Shown piece by piece: positions 1-11,765 of a stretch of 64,000 nt of DNA (position 1 is its first letter; each line of letters starts with the position of its first letter). Where the stretch lies: assembly GCA_003586115.2 (NCBI GenBank), contig QVOM02000034.1, forward strand, positions 130,173,936 through 130,237,935, given 5' to 3'. The notes beneath the pieces are model-generated. The model ran no database searches. It had not been told where the DNA came from and saw nothing but the letters and a program-made list of their open reading frames with translations. Source of the DNA: Salvator merianae (lineage: Eukaryota > Chordata > Lepidosauria > Squamata > Teiidae). Both the position numbers and the translations under genes were made by a program.

Positions 1-1560
1 CTGCCAAAACAGTAAAAAAATATATCTGCCCCAGCAAAAGTGTTGGAACAAGTTTGCCTCTGATGGTGCCAACAGACCCCAGGCTAAGTGAGGTGTAGAT
101 GAGGCAGACTGTTACTTCATGACCTCCAGCATGTCCCCTTTACTGGATTCATTGTAGAAGTGCAACAGATGCTTTTTGGGGTGGGGGGTGGGGAGGGGCA
201 GTATTACAGGGAACTACCAAGCATGATTTCCAAGCAATCCAAGCGGTCTTCAACTCAGTGATTCTGGGCTCTAAGCTACACTGTAATATCACACTGCTTA
301 AACAAAAAGAAATACATGAAAAACAGCTGTGCTGATCCATTTTTACAAATTACTTTTATTATTTATAAAACAAGATAAGGCACAATAAAGTTATAGTTCT
401 TGGCCAAATAACAACACTTTTCAAAACATCCCACTTGCAGCTTAGTTCCAAGGTAATCCACATATATTCTTAGTTATCGACAAAAAAACCCAGTTTCTCA
501 GTACATTTTTTGCAATTAATTCAAGTGCCAGAAAAATCACAGCAAACTATTGAACTCTTTATCAAAAGAAATGTAGTGGGGGAGGGGAGGGGGAAATGAG
601 TTAAAAATAAAAATCTTCAGAAGTGTAAAAGGTAAGCTGGATATAGTAGACAATAAAGCTCAAACTAGTAGACTCAGTTCCACGTGAAAGACTGTAGGCT
701 GAGTAAGTCTCTGACTGCTGTTATGGATGATAACATTACACATCTAAAGCTCTAGAATATAACAGCAATGGGTTATTTCCGTATGTGGTTTGTAGCCCAC
801 ATCTTTTTCTATGCCCATAAAGATAACAGGTTCCTAGTTAGTTTTGCAGTAACAAAAATATAACAGGATAATTTTTAATGGAGTAGTAGATAAAAAAAAA
901 GAAGTCAACTGAACCATTTTTTTTAAAAAGGATAATCATTCATTGCTTTATTATAATTCAAAAGCCAAGTCTGTTTTTTCACTACCAAGACATGACAATT
1001 AAGCAAGTTAATTCACACTAACATTCACTGCAAAGTAAGAAACCAAAGATTAAAATGAAACTCCTTGACAAGGATTTCCTGTGGCAGAGGCAGAAACTGG
1101 GCACTGGCTTGTTTGCTGAATGATTTACAGATTTGCTCCCTGTACCTCTACCAAAAAAAAATGCATGCAAGGCTGTGAAGAGCAAAGGCACCTTTCCATG
1201 GAGGATCTAGGTTCTGTGTCACAACACAATGGGAGGTCCTAAGGAACAGGTTAAAATATCTTATATAACAGGAATGCGTTCACACCAAAACTGAAAAGGA
1301 AGAACCAAAAACTACTTATTATAATGCTATTATTACAGAAGAAACTATAAGGATCCAAAAATGAAACAAGTTATGAACAGGGTTGAAGGATCCAGTTGCC
1401 CAGTCACCACTGAGTACCGATGAGTAGGTGATGAAGGCTGAGGCCAGTGAGGCTGTGTCCATGCCTCAGATGGACTAGCTTGTCTGCACAGGACTAGGCC
1501 TATGGCACAAAACCTCAGCCGTAGCTTGCTCCAAGGGGAAACCACTTTGAAGCAGTCTTT
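1..1560. other. Intronic sequence, no gene
   Basis: AT-rich intron. The only structure seen is a four-run G tract at 178-198 and a purine G/A tract at 578-593. No exon or recognisable transposon. Confidence 0.5.
178..198 (+). other. G-quadruplex motif
   Basis: Four G runs (4, 6, 4 and 4 bases) separated by single bases, at 178-181, 183-188, 190-193 and 195-198. This is the canonical pattern for a very stable parallel G-quadruplex. It is on the strand that is template for XPR1. Confidence 0.6.
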
Positions 1561-1564
1561 TACA

Positions 1565-2135
1565 TGTTTGTTTATTTATCTATTACTTATTTGTTTGTAT
1601 TTCTATTCCATTTCTATTCCCAAAGGTGTTCACCAGGCATCTGATTGCATACATTGAGGATGCCTGGCGCACCTCAGAAGGGGAGTGTATTTCATAGTCT
1701 GGGGGATATCACAGAGAAGGCCCTCTCACATGACCCCACCCCTTTTAACTTCTATGGGTAGCAGGACAGCCAAGAGAGTCTCACTGGCAGATCTTAGGAC
1801 AGGGGCAGGTCTATATGAGAGGAAGCATTTGTTCAGATATTTGCAGTCCAAGCCATTTAGGGCCTTTTTAGTTGAAGTTAAAACCTTGAATTGGGCTTGA
1901 TAATGAACTGTCAGCCAATGCAGCTCTTTAAGGACTGGCATTATGTGTGTTGGGCCAACTGTTCCAATCAATAGTTTCACTGCTTCATTCTGCACCAGCT
2001 GCAGCTTCCGAACAGTCTTCAAGGACAGCCACACAAAGAACACATTAAAATAGTCACTTTGGAAGATGCTAGGGCATAGATTACTCTGACTAAACTGTCT
2101 CCATCCATAGCTGATAAACTAGTCAGAGCTGTATA
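1565..2135 (-). mobile_element. L2/CR1-group LINE, 3' part
   Basis: Minus-strand translation of 1726-2043 gives the familiar C-terminal stretch of an L2/CR1-group reverse-transcriptase protein: SLKTVRKLQLVQNEAVKLL, then VLKELHWLTVHYQAQFKVL, then ALNGL.CKYLNK. The T-rich plus-strand stretch at 1565-1615 is the complement of an A-rich LINE tail, which fixes the orientation. The copy is 5'-truncated and carries frameshifts. The same family recurs at 12.8-14.7, 18.0-20.4, 38.9-40.3, 43.4-44.5, 48.7-49.6 and 60.4-61.0 kb. Confidence 0.85.
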
Positions 2136-3050
2136 AATAATTATCCTAATGCTGGTTACAAACTTACAGTATTAGCATAATCACTGAGACCTCATTTGAC
2201 ATTCGAACTGCAGAGAGACTAATGCCAGTTCTATTCAAACCCAGAGATACTTCTAAAGTATCCCACAAGGGTCAATTAATGGGACCATTGCACGATCTTT
2301 TAAACATATTGACCTCTAAAGCAGTGAATGAACTAATACAAGTTCATTTTGAAAAGACAGTTTAGCTATTCTTAGTTTATTATAGTATTTTAGGACTAGC
2401 AATATTACAAAAATTGATTGAGGATGTAAAAAAAAAAGGATATATAAACAGAGAGAAATGAACTTGCTCGAACTTTAAAGATGTCCTGTTCTCAAAATAG
2501 GGCTCTATTTTTAGTTGGGCAGACTGGTTGTAGAGAAATTAGTTATCATTCATCAGGTTAAATAAGCAAATGCTTGAGCATAGATAAGTTCAATACTGCC
2601 TACCAAGTAAGAAATTGAAATTTTAAATGAATTGATGTAGGAAAAACAATGACAATAACATCACCTAGTGTCACCTGTTCTACACTGAGGAACTAAATTT
2701 TTAGTAGAATTTTTCTCACTGAAAGTCTTTCTGTAAATCTAAGAATTTTCTTATAGTAAAAGGTATAGCAGAAAAGATGAGGTATAAAGAAAATCATTAA
2801 GAAGGCACTCAAATTCTTCCCAATCATCATCAAAAATAAACAAATGGCCTGAAAGTGAAGAATTTTCTTTTTAGGATCTTCCCATAGACTTGAAAACTGA
2901 AATTATCATTTCATATGAAATATTCAGTGGGTAGCTCCTAAATGATGACACTCAGAGTAGAAAATTTCAAGCGGATTTGTGAAAATATTTTTAACATGGT
3001 TGAAGGAAACAAGCTTGTTTTTTATTATTTCAATCACCTTCTTATCTTTC
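2136..3050. other. Intronic sequence, no gene
   Basis: AT-rich, with only short open frames and no recognisable domain or repeat boundary. Confidence 0.4.
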
Positions 3051-3059
3051 TGGTTATGG

Positions 3060-3135
3060 GTCCCAAGCACCAGACTATAGGATTGCCAATGGCCAAGAAG
3101 GCCAAGAGTCTTAGGTCATTAGAGAAGAGAACAGG
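3060..3135 (+). mobile_element. Tigger transposase N-terminal scrap
   Basis: Translates to GLPMAKKAKSLRSLEKR, which closely parallels the stretch at about 4280-4330 (GLPMVKQAKSL.ALEKK in another frame). Both resemble the start of a Tigger/pogo-type transposase, just before its helix-turn-helix. An approximate 120-bp duplication of the surrounding sequence (about 3016 and 3138) is also visible. The piece is very short. Confidence 0.45.
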
Positions 3136-3774
3136 CCTGTTTCCTGTTATTTTTTATCACCTTCTTGCCTCGTGGCTTTCTTCATCCATCAGTATGAAGT
3201 AGCAAATTTAACTAAGCAATAATCAAGCCAAACTTTAATATCTCTATTTACATAGGGACAAAAGTATTTTATCAATAACAATTCTTTTAACTTTCCCAAA
3301 TTAGTGAAAAATTGCTCTGCAAAGGTAAATATTTGGCAATCCTTGCCTTCAACAGCCACAGGAAATATCCTGGAGGATTATTTTTATCTTCAGATAAAAC
3401 TATTTTCCGACTCTTATATGTTTGTAGATTCCCTAGTCCAGGTGGACCATTTCTTGCTGAGAACCGTGTCAACCTGAGTCTACTGCAACAACCTTTCAGC
3501 CATTCTCAAATACAGTCATACATAATATTTGAAATTTAAATTTTGTGTATCCAGAATGAGATTTTATTTAAGGTTTTTAAGTGAGCAACTTGTGTAGTCA
3601 CAATTTTATCTTTGGAATTCAAAGCAACAAAAGGGCCCTGCTGGGATTTGAGCCTCTTCCTGCTTTGATGTACATCTGGGGAGATGTTATATGTTGCTGC
3701 ATCTTTCGCCAATCACTGTTTTAGAGTGAGTGTTTTGCTGAGAGGGATTAAAATGGTCAAGTAAGTGATTTGCT

Positions 3775-4200
3775 ACTGGGATGGAGGGAAAGTACTAAAT
3801 GGACATTAAGTAACTGGTATAGGTACCTAATGGAACAATATAGATTCGATAAAATGCGGGAAATGAGATTTAAAAGTCAAAGCTTGAAATTGCTTTTTAA
3901 AACAGAAGAAAAATGGAAAGACTTATTGTATTTTTCCACGAGACCCCAAGCACCAGAAGAAATAAGGGAAGAAATATTAAGACTGACTCTTTGTTCCAGC
4001 TAAAAAGAAGGTGGATGAAGATGGAAGAAGTAATCTAATGTCGCCAACCTATGTGCCTAAGGGGTAGTTTGGTAGAGTGGTGGTGGGGTAGTTATTGTTT
4101 GATGGTTTGTTTTTCAATGTATTTTTTTTTTTTGGGCAGGGGGTGCACTAAATGTTGTATTTCTTTATGTTGTTATTTTTTAAAAAATTAATTAAAAAAA
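3775..4200 (+). mobile_element. L1-like LINE 3' end with target duplication
   Basis: A 426-bp insertion flanked by an exact 16-bp direct repeat (AAGTAAGTGATTTGCT at 3759-3774 and 4201-4216). It ends in an A-rich tail, so it is a 5'-truncated target-primed insertion. The frame at 3770-4003 reads WYRYLMEQYRFDKMREMRFK and so on to a stop and resembles the C-terminus of an L1-type ORF2. A 3'UTR with a T run follows. The intact target duplication shows a younger event than the surrounding LINEs. The clade is inferred from the tail and the protein end, and could be another polyadenylated LINE. Confidence 0.75.
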
Positions 4201-4274
4201 AAGTAAGTGATTTGCTGCCTTTGACCATGACCGTTTGAAAGAGTAGAAAGACCCAGTTTTGAGAGATTTTGTAT

Positions 4275-5215
4275 TGTCTGTGTGGGTCTGCCTATGGTCA
4301 AGCAGGCCAAAAGTCTTACGGCTTTAGAGAAGAAAATCAAGATAGCCTTTGTGAAGGCCTCAGCAACTGTGCTACTGGAAACATGTTAGGAGCTAATGAG
4401 CTGAGCATAGGGTATATAAAGAAAAATGAGGAAGCAAGTTGCACCAGATTAGCAAGTGGTATGGAAGCCTCAATCAGCATCACAAAATATGCCAGGGACA
4501 CTTTCCTTGAGAAAATGGGAAAGGGTCTGAACATTTGGACTGAAGACCAAACCAGTACATATCTCTCAGTACCTCTATCATTTCTGCAAAGGTTAGGCGA
4601 ACGCACAGGCATCCTATAAGGTCTTCTGGTTAGGAAAATGCAAAAAAAAAAAAAAAAAAAGGCTGGCAAGAGTTGATATGAAAATTTTAAAAAATATTTC
4701 AGTGTTCACAACATGAAGTTTGTGGAAGAGCTTCTGTCAGCACATGAGACTGCTTCACTTTTCCAGCAACTCTCAGGGAGCTCATCTGTGAGAAGAGCTA
4801 CTCTCCAGATCAAATCTTTCATGCAGAGGAAACAGAACTGTTCTGGAAGAAGATGTCAGACCACATCTTTATAGCCAGGAAAGGGAAACAGGCTTCAGGT
4901 TTCATGGTGGTAAAGGAGTGGGTAACTTTCCTTCTCTGTTCCAAAGCATCTAGTGGGTGCATGATAAAGCTTCTTCTGTACTGTCTTCTAAATTCCCAAG
5001 CCTAGAAAGGAAAGAACAGGGACCATCTGCTAGTTTTCAGACACACCAGTCCCAAGGCTTGGGTGACCTGTTCTGTTTTCCTTGACTAGTTCAAAAACTT
5101 GTTTTGTCATAGATGTTGAATGGATCTGACTTTGAAAAACCTTGTCCTCAAGGTCCTCTCATTTTGGATAATGGATCAGGGAACTTTGATAACTTCGCAT
5201 TCACCCACCCACCTC
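4275..5215 (+). pseudogene. Degenerate Tigger (pogo/Tc1-mariner) transposase
   Basis: Cut-and-paste transposase remnant in several frames. The first part (about 4390-4620) gives IGYIKKNEEA, then DTFLEKMGKGLNIWTEDQ, matching the CENP-B-like DNA-binding region of Tigger transposases. From 4805 a second frame gives PDQIFHAEETELFWKKMSD, then IFIARKGKQASGF, then VTFLLCSKASSGCMIK, the start of the DDE catalytic domain. The first catalytic Asp (NADET in the family) is Glu here, which alone would disable the enzyme. A third stretch near 5160-5215 gives LILDNGSGNFDN, the second catalytic block (LDNAPGH in active relatives). An A run at 4640-4658 and internal stops separate the blocks. Clearly dead. 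Confidence 0.8.
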
Positions 5216-5234
5216 CATCTTCCTTGTAGCAGTA

Positions 5235-5960
5235 TACAGTGTGGTGTGTCCCAAAGCTGAAGTCCTCCAAGGTGCTGTCTTGGGGTCATCACTGCTTTTT
5301 AATATATGCATACATGATATAGAGTCGGGGATGAGCAGTCAAAAAGTGTTTCAAAAAACTCTTTGTAGACTAACAAGTGCCATTTAACATGAACAAGTCT
5401 AAAGTAATGCATATTGGTGCAAAAAAAAAAAATCCATATCACATCTATAAACTAATGGGATTTAAACTGGCAGTTATTGACAAGATAACAGTTCTTAGCA
5501 TGGTGATAGATGCCTTAATGAAAATATAGACCCAACATGTGCCAGTAAGAAGAAATGGCTTTGAAAATAAAGCTGCCAATATTATAGTGTCCTTGAACAA
5601 AGCAAAGGTATGACCTCACCTAAAGTATTTTGTACAGTTTCAGTCACTGCATCTCAAAAAAGGTATAGCAGAATTGCAGCTAAATCGTAAAGAGGCTAGA
5701 GGGATTCTCTTATGAGGAAACATTGAAACAGAAGGAACTTTAAGCAGGCAAGTAAGAGTGGATATCATAGAGGTATATACAATTATGCATGCTGTGGACA
5801 AATTGGATATGCTGTTATCCCCTACCCAAATAAGTATAGTTAAACTTTGGCATTTGCTACCACAAGATGTATTGTGACCAGATTTTTACCAGATATAGCT
5901 ATGATTTGTTTGGCAAACACTTTTTTCTGCTTATCATACCTCTATGGTTCTTTGTATCTA
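5235..5960 (+). mobile_element. CR1-like LINE reverse-transcriptase remnant
   Basis: Plus-strand reading gives EVLQGAVLGSSLLFNICIHDI near 5260-5325, the conserved block before the catalytic YADD of a LINE RT. Further on are the signatures of a CR1-type C-terminus: a KVMHIG-like stretch near 5400, NKAANIIVSL near 5570-5595, VQFQSLHLK near 5630-5660, and GDIIEVYT near 5760-5780. There are many frameshifts. The YADD segment itself is lost to a deletion between about 5330 and 5380. Confidence 0.7.
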
Positions 5961-6249
5961 GCCTGAAGGATTCTGAAGGGTACAAAAGCTTGCACTTTAT
6001 TTTTTTAATTTGTTTTATTTTATTTTGATAATCTGACTTACTGACAATTCAGACCCCAATTCAATGGCCCAAAATGAGTTTGTACAAAGTGGATTTCAAA
6101 CTAGCCCCTCTGTGGGAGATACATGTGATAATTACAAGTGGCAAGCAAAAATACAATGGCTCTCTCACTTGCCTACAGGAGACAGGTCACAAGGCAGTGA
6201 CAATGTAATCCTGGAAGAGGAAGAGGCTATGTAGTCTAGAAGTCAACTC

Positions 6250-6590
6250 CTTGCTTCTTTTAGGGATCCAAATCAAAGCAGCTCCAACAAAAAACTATGC
6301 AGCTTCTGCCTGAACATGTATTTAGTGAAGGAGACTCCCGGTACCTCTGAAGGTAATGAATCCCATAGACTAACTGAACTTACTATAAATATGTTTTTCC
6401 CCCTTATTCTTAACTGAAATCCATTTTCTTCTTCTCCTGCATTTTGGGATGTTAGGAAATAAGCCCTGGTCATCTTCTCTGTGGTATTTTTAAGGTATTT
6501 AAAGAATGCTATTTAAAGAATGCTATCTTTTGCCTTCCTTTCTCTTAAAGCTGAACATCTAAATCTCTACTTTTTGGAGCAATCTTTGCC
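6250..6590 (-). mobile_element. Possible CR1-like LINE 3' fragment
   Basis: The minus strand encodes SVSLWDSLPSEVPGVSFTKYMFRQKL, which has the look of the last residues of a LINE ORF2 before its tail. The match is weak and no tail is visible. Confidence 0.35.
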
Positions 6591-8224
6591 GATCATAAAC
6601 TGTATAATAAGTAATGCTAACATCACACAAGGCCAATGCAACAAGTTAAGAATAAGTGCTTCCTGAATTATTCATATATTTGATGCTAACTAATCAAGGC
6701 TAAGCAATTGTAAACTAAGAGGAGGAGGAAGGATCACATTGTAGATCTCAACTTAAGTGGCAAAATACTTGCCAAGCTGTGACACTAGGGTGATAATCCA
6801 CAGTGTGAACTTATACACAGTGGTTTTACAGAAGGGGAAAAAATCGTGTTTTTCAGCTCTCTTCCAGCATCCTATGAATAATAACCAAAACAATGAAGGA
6901 AGGATCTGTCAATTAATGACTAATTTTGGCTTGTACTAAATGTACTTTTTCTTACCCATCTAAGACTTATTTGAAAACTAATCATCAAAATCAAAGCATT
7001 ATGCTACTGATAGCCTATTCCAATTTTGTTTACTTGCAGGTTTAAACTTTCATGATCAACTAAATTTGTTGTTGCCAGACTTTATAAAATCATTAAGAAA
7101 CTGAAGAAAAGCAGTAATAATGTATCTAAACAAATATAAGTAGAGCCAGAAACACACTGACATCTTAGTGCCTTGGGGGCACTGTTAATTGCTACAATTA
7201 CTTCTCAATTGTCCAAAAACCTCAAAAGTAATTTGAACTTGCACAATGTACCAGCTTAAGCTTTTTACTAGTTCATTATGCACTGTGAATTACTCCCCAA
7301 AGCTAGCTAAAATGGTAGGAGAGGAAAATCTACCTTAGTGATATTTTAATAGCTCATTTAACTGCATAACCTATGTTCACAAATAAGCAGGTTACAACAC
7401 TAACCGGCATTTTGTTATTTTAATGATATATTATTAAACATGAGGCAGAAGAACGTGAAACAGCAAAGAGAAAGATACATTAATACAGTACCTTAAAAGC
7501 TTGTCAGAATAAAACTACTCAAAGCAGTCAGTGCTAAAAGACAACATTAACCATCTATCAGGCCTTGCAATGCTGGAAACAAGGTGAGCCTGTATTCTCT
7601 AAACTGCATTCTGGGCTAAAACAGAAATAGGAGAAGCCCTGCCACTAAGCAATATCTGTCCTTCCGTAGTGAACATTAAACAGTTTTTGTGCACAACAAA
7701 AATAAGGACAACAGTTTATTTACTATTCTACAGAGCATTCTACTCTCTTTATGTAGTCTCTTCTCTGCTGGCAGGGTACTGATGTACTGCATTTAACCAA
7801 ATGCATGTACCAGTTACTATGCTTTTAAAAAGCATTTTTAAAAATATGACCTGACACTGATCACATTGGCCTTAAGTATCACAAGTTTGCAGCACAGGAA
7901 CAGTCAGGCATAACTCAAGAATCTTAAAAGGCTTCCTTTTTAAAAAATCAGTCTCATTTCATATTTTATCTTTCCAATCATATACTACAGAACAGGATGA
8001 AAGGAAGAAGAATGCTATCTCAATCAAAATTGTTTAGTTTCTGGTTTCTCCTTTTGCAGTGTCATAGATTTTAGTAGTAAATGAAACTACTGTAGTACAG
8101 ATCTTTTAAAATTTCATGTTTTCATTAATATTTTAGTTGCAATTCAGCTATATCTGAATATTTTAATATTAATATTCACAAATATATGAACATGCACATG
8201 TGTTTTCCTCAGAAAATAAATGGC
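6591..8224. other. Intronic sequence, no gene
   Basis: AT-rich intron without recognisable coding or repeat structure. Confidence 0.4.
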
Positions 8225-8400
8225 ATAAAAGTTATTAATCAAAGCAATAAGAAGCTGTCCTGCTAGGGAGGGTGGGTTGTGTTCGGGGTATATTTTAGCT
8301 TTGTGTTGATGTTGTCTTTTTATTGTAACCCATCCTGGGAGTTCTGGGTGAAGGGGGAGATATAAATACGACTAAGAACAAATTAATTAATATGAGGAAC
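8225..8400 (+). mobile_element. LINE 3' tail fragment
   Basis: TGTAACCCATCCTGGGAG, then GGTGAAGGGGGAGATATAAATACG, then an A/T-rich end. This is the usual 3' end of squamate L2-type LINEs, which close with a cue such as gtaacccgccct and then tataaatac. It is a very short 3' end without protein. Confidence 0.5.
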
Positions 8401-10555
8401 TGGTCAAAACAACTAGAACTATTGAAACAGAACTGTCTGTTCTCAGAATCCAAGCTGGTATTCAGATGATTTTCTATTAAAGAATGGCTTGTTTGCTGAA
8501 CTGCCAAGCCTCTGTACTTGCTAGAGGTTTGGAAGAAAAGTGAAATAACTTACTTATACAAATAATTTGGACAAAGAAAGAAACTGTAGAAGAAACCGTT
8601 GACATTTATTCCATTCTTTATACTGCCACAGATGTACTGCTGCTAGTGGCCAAGAACATTCACCCTGCTGAGAAGAATTGGGGTGCCTGCCCTCAGAAAT
8701 AAAATGAGATTTTAATGCATGCATACTTGAATGATTATTATAGGCCTTGTTATTCCATATATGTCAATCCCATTGCTCCCCCTTCTCTCTTTCACCTGGA
8801 AGATAGTCAAGTACTCTAAAGATATGAATGTATGCAGACAGCATATTCATGTTTGTACACTCATATTATTATGTGAAATAATCTGTAACTTGTCTTTCTC
8901 AAGCATGTGACATTGTTTCAAGCAAATAGATCTGAGAAATCAAAAAGTCACCAAATAAAATTGTCTACATTTTTCAACCAGTACTATACCTTGCACTGCT
9001 TTACTCTACTCTAGAAGGAACAAATGTACAAAAACCATTCCTGGTAACATGTTTAAGTATGATACAAATGATACAGAAAGTGCAAACACTTTTGAAATAT
9101 AATAATTAGAGGGCAAATTATAAAACTTGCATAAGGTAATTATCTATCTGGAACATCTCTAGGCCAAAAGTAATAATTTACTCTGGCTACAAAGTTAAGC
9201 CAATCCAGCCACAGAATTATTGTAAGATTATGTAATTAACTACTTCCAATCATGATAATTGTGTTAAAATAGCAAGGTACGGTACAAATTATTTATTTTG
9301 GGCTCTTGTCCATCAGTAAATTTCATGAAACATATACAAACATCTGCAAGGACTCTAGAATACAATTTGAGCTTTTTAAATTATGTAAGTTTAGTAGTGG
9401 TAGAATGTAGGCTTTCACAGCTGGTTTCAATCTTATTTGTAGTAGTTTTAGATTGTTCTAGATAGATTTGGTAGCTCAGCAGCAAGCATATTAGTCATGT
9501 ACTTTAGTAATTCTGAAGAACTTCCTACTCTTCACACTGAGATTCAATGTCTCTAGCATCTCCTATGCAATTAATCAGTGCTGACCAAGCCTTGTTTCAT
9601 TAACATCAATTCAGATGAAAACTGACTGAACTGGAAAAATTTTCAAACACCAACTGTATATTTCTTTCAACTATGAAAGCTAATAAGCTTTGGGCTGTGT
9701 TCAGACATAACAAAAAGGGTGACAGAGGCGCCTCATATAGACAGTGTGTGGCACTCGTGTTTCCAAGTCTTCTCCAATCCACCTTTTCTAGCATAGAATG
9801 TTCATGAGAAAGGAGAGGGGCAGCCTGATGTTTGAACAATCCCACCTCAAAGCTATCTCTGAGCCATCTCAGAGATGCTTTTCTTTGTGTCTGATCACAG
9901 CCTAAGTCTCCATTCTAAAAGTCAACTGCCAACATGTGAATCTGAAAAGTCAATGACCAATTACCTTACAGCTGATCTCTTAGTCTTTTCTGTTCTGAAT
10001 GACAGCATGAATCCCATTGTAAACCTGGGTCAGAGCATATCATCATGTCTATCATGTGGTAGTGGTGGTGGCAAAGAAGGGTTACTTCTTTGCCTCCAAT
10101 GTGTCCTCTAGTGGCCATCTAGCAGAGCTGTTTTGGTTAATTAAAGGCTACTGTCATTGAAGGATCATAACCAGAAGGATCTACGTCACCTTTGGAGGCA
10201 TGCTGTGACAAACGTGCAAGTACTTTCAGGACAAAGTGACTCAGATTCACATGGAACTGGGCTCCACAGTTGGAAGTCATCCAGTGGAGGTCGTCCAGTG
10301 GAGGTATCCAGAGCCCTATCTGACCCTGTTATTTTGGATTAGTTTCAACTGTCATGGTCTGAGGAAGTTGAAAACAATTTAAAAGCAATATACAAACAGA
10401 TAAAATGCATTAATGAAAGAAAAAAATATAAATTTTAACAACAATAACTGAAAGATAGGTTTGGTTACAACCTGTACATAGTATAGCAAAATTTTGCTGC
10501 ATTGAGAGAAACAGGTCCCTGGTGGACAGAGAATAAATACTGGAGATAAAACGAA
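8401..10555. other. Intronic sequence, no gene
   Basis: No exon or clear transposon seen. A slightly GC-richer stretch around 10140-10340 has no recognisable identity. Confidence 0.4.
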
Positions 10556-10559
10556 TAGG

Positions 10560-11765
10560 GACAACTCTGACGTGATAGCAGAGGAGTTAAAGGCTGCAAC
10601 TAAACACTTCTATAGAAGGGGCAGTACAGTAGGACATGTTTCTATAGATCCTACTTCACAAGGATAGTGTCTGTTGGCATAAGGGGTTTTATTTTATTTC
10701 CTTTCAAAATCACCCTCAGTAAGGAGTCAAATCAGGCTAAAGAGAACACTCTTTTAAATTTGGGAATAGAGATTTTTTAAAAAATATCTAGTGGGCTGAT
10801 ATGGAAGATTAGTATTTAGCAGGAAGCTGTTAGAAACTAAAGAGTTCTTCACTTGCACTTCCATATCTAATATGCGCTTCCTCACATTCTAATATCAGAA
10901 GAGCTTCTTGTGAGAAGCTATAATGATGGAGCATTTAAGCTAGGAATTCCATTTTGAATCGTATGTGTCAGAACAAATAAAGCTAGGCCTGATGACAGAA
11001 AAGATAGCTTTAACCAGTAGCCAAAGATATGAATCCAGGCTCTGGCTTCAGGTTTAAGCATTCTGACCTTATTCCAGAGTGCAGCATTGGGTAGAGATCA
11101 AGGAATTTGTAGAATCTGTCTTAGAATTGAACGGCTCCCACACGAGAAAAACATTTGTACAAGCCTAACTGAATGCTATACAGAAGTTGAGAGATAACCT
11201 TTACTGATAATAATTTAATAGCTGTAAGGCACAACTAGAGCTCCTCAGTAAAGAAAAAGGATTGAATTGCTGAAGAGGGTTTTAAGGCATTTTGACTAAC
11301 ATATTCTAAGTGAGAATTTCAGCAGGCTGTAGCATAAAATACTATGCCTAAATACTTGAAAGTGTTGACCTGCTCTATATCATGGCCATTTATTCTCCAA
11401 AGATAAAGTCTGGAGCCTCAAGTAAACATATTATATTTGTTTTGGTGTAATAAATGGTTAAATTTTCTTTCAGGCAGTGACTGTAAAGCACGCTTCAAAC
11501 TGATTGGGGCTTGTGACAAAATGGTAGCAGCATCTGCATATAAAATAATTGCTATATGTTTGCTTGCTAGTTTAGGGGAATGATGGTCTAAATTATTTAT
11601 CCTAGTAACAAGGGAGTTGATATAAATATTAAATAATGAGGGAACAAGGATACAGCCTTGTTTAACTCCTCTTTTGGTTGCAATTTCTTTGGAGAGTTAA
11701 TGACCCTGCAGATTGCACTGAACCCTTGTCGGGAGCCTGTATAAAGACTACACAGGTCTACAAAA
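10560..11765 (-). mobile_element. Non-LTR retrotransposon with decayed RT (R4/RTE-like clade unsure)
   Basis: Minus-strand pieces spell the RT core in broken frames: EELNKAV / GVKQGCILVPSLFNIYIN near 11610-11675, then a catalytic stretch IILYADAAT near 11515-11555 in which the second Asp of YADD has become Ala, then LTIYYTKTN near 11450. A block near 11335-11400 reads ING.DIEQVNTFKYLGIVF. The order is correct for a single element. Its upstream end stops near 11765, where a different element begins. A C-terminal fragment probably of the same LINE type occurs at 40262-40672. Assigning it to a named clade would need a search. Confidence 0.6.
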
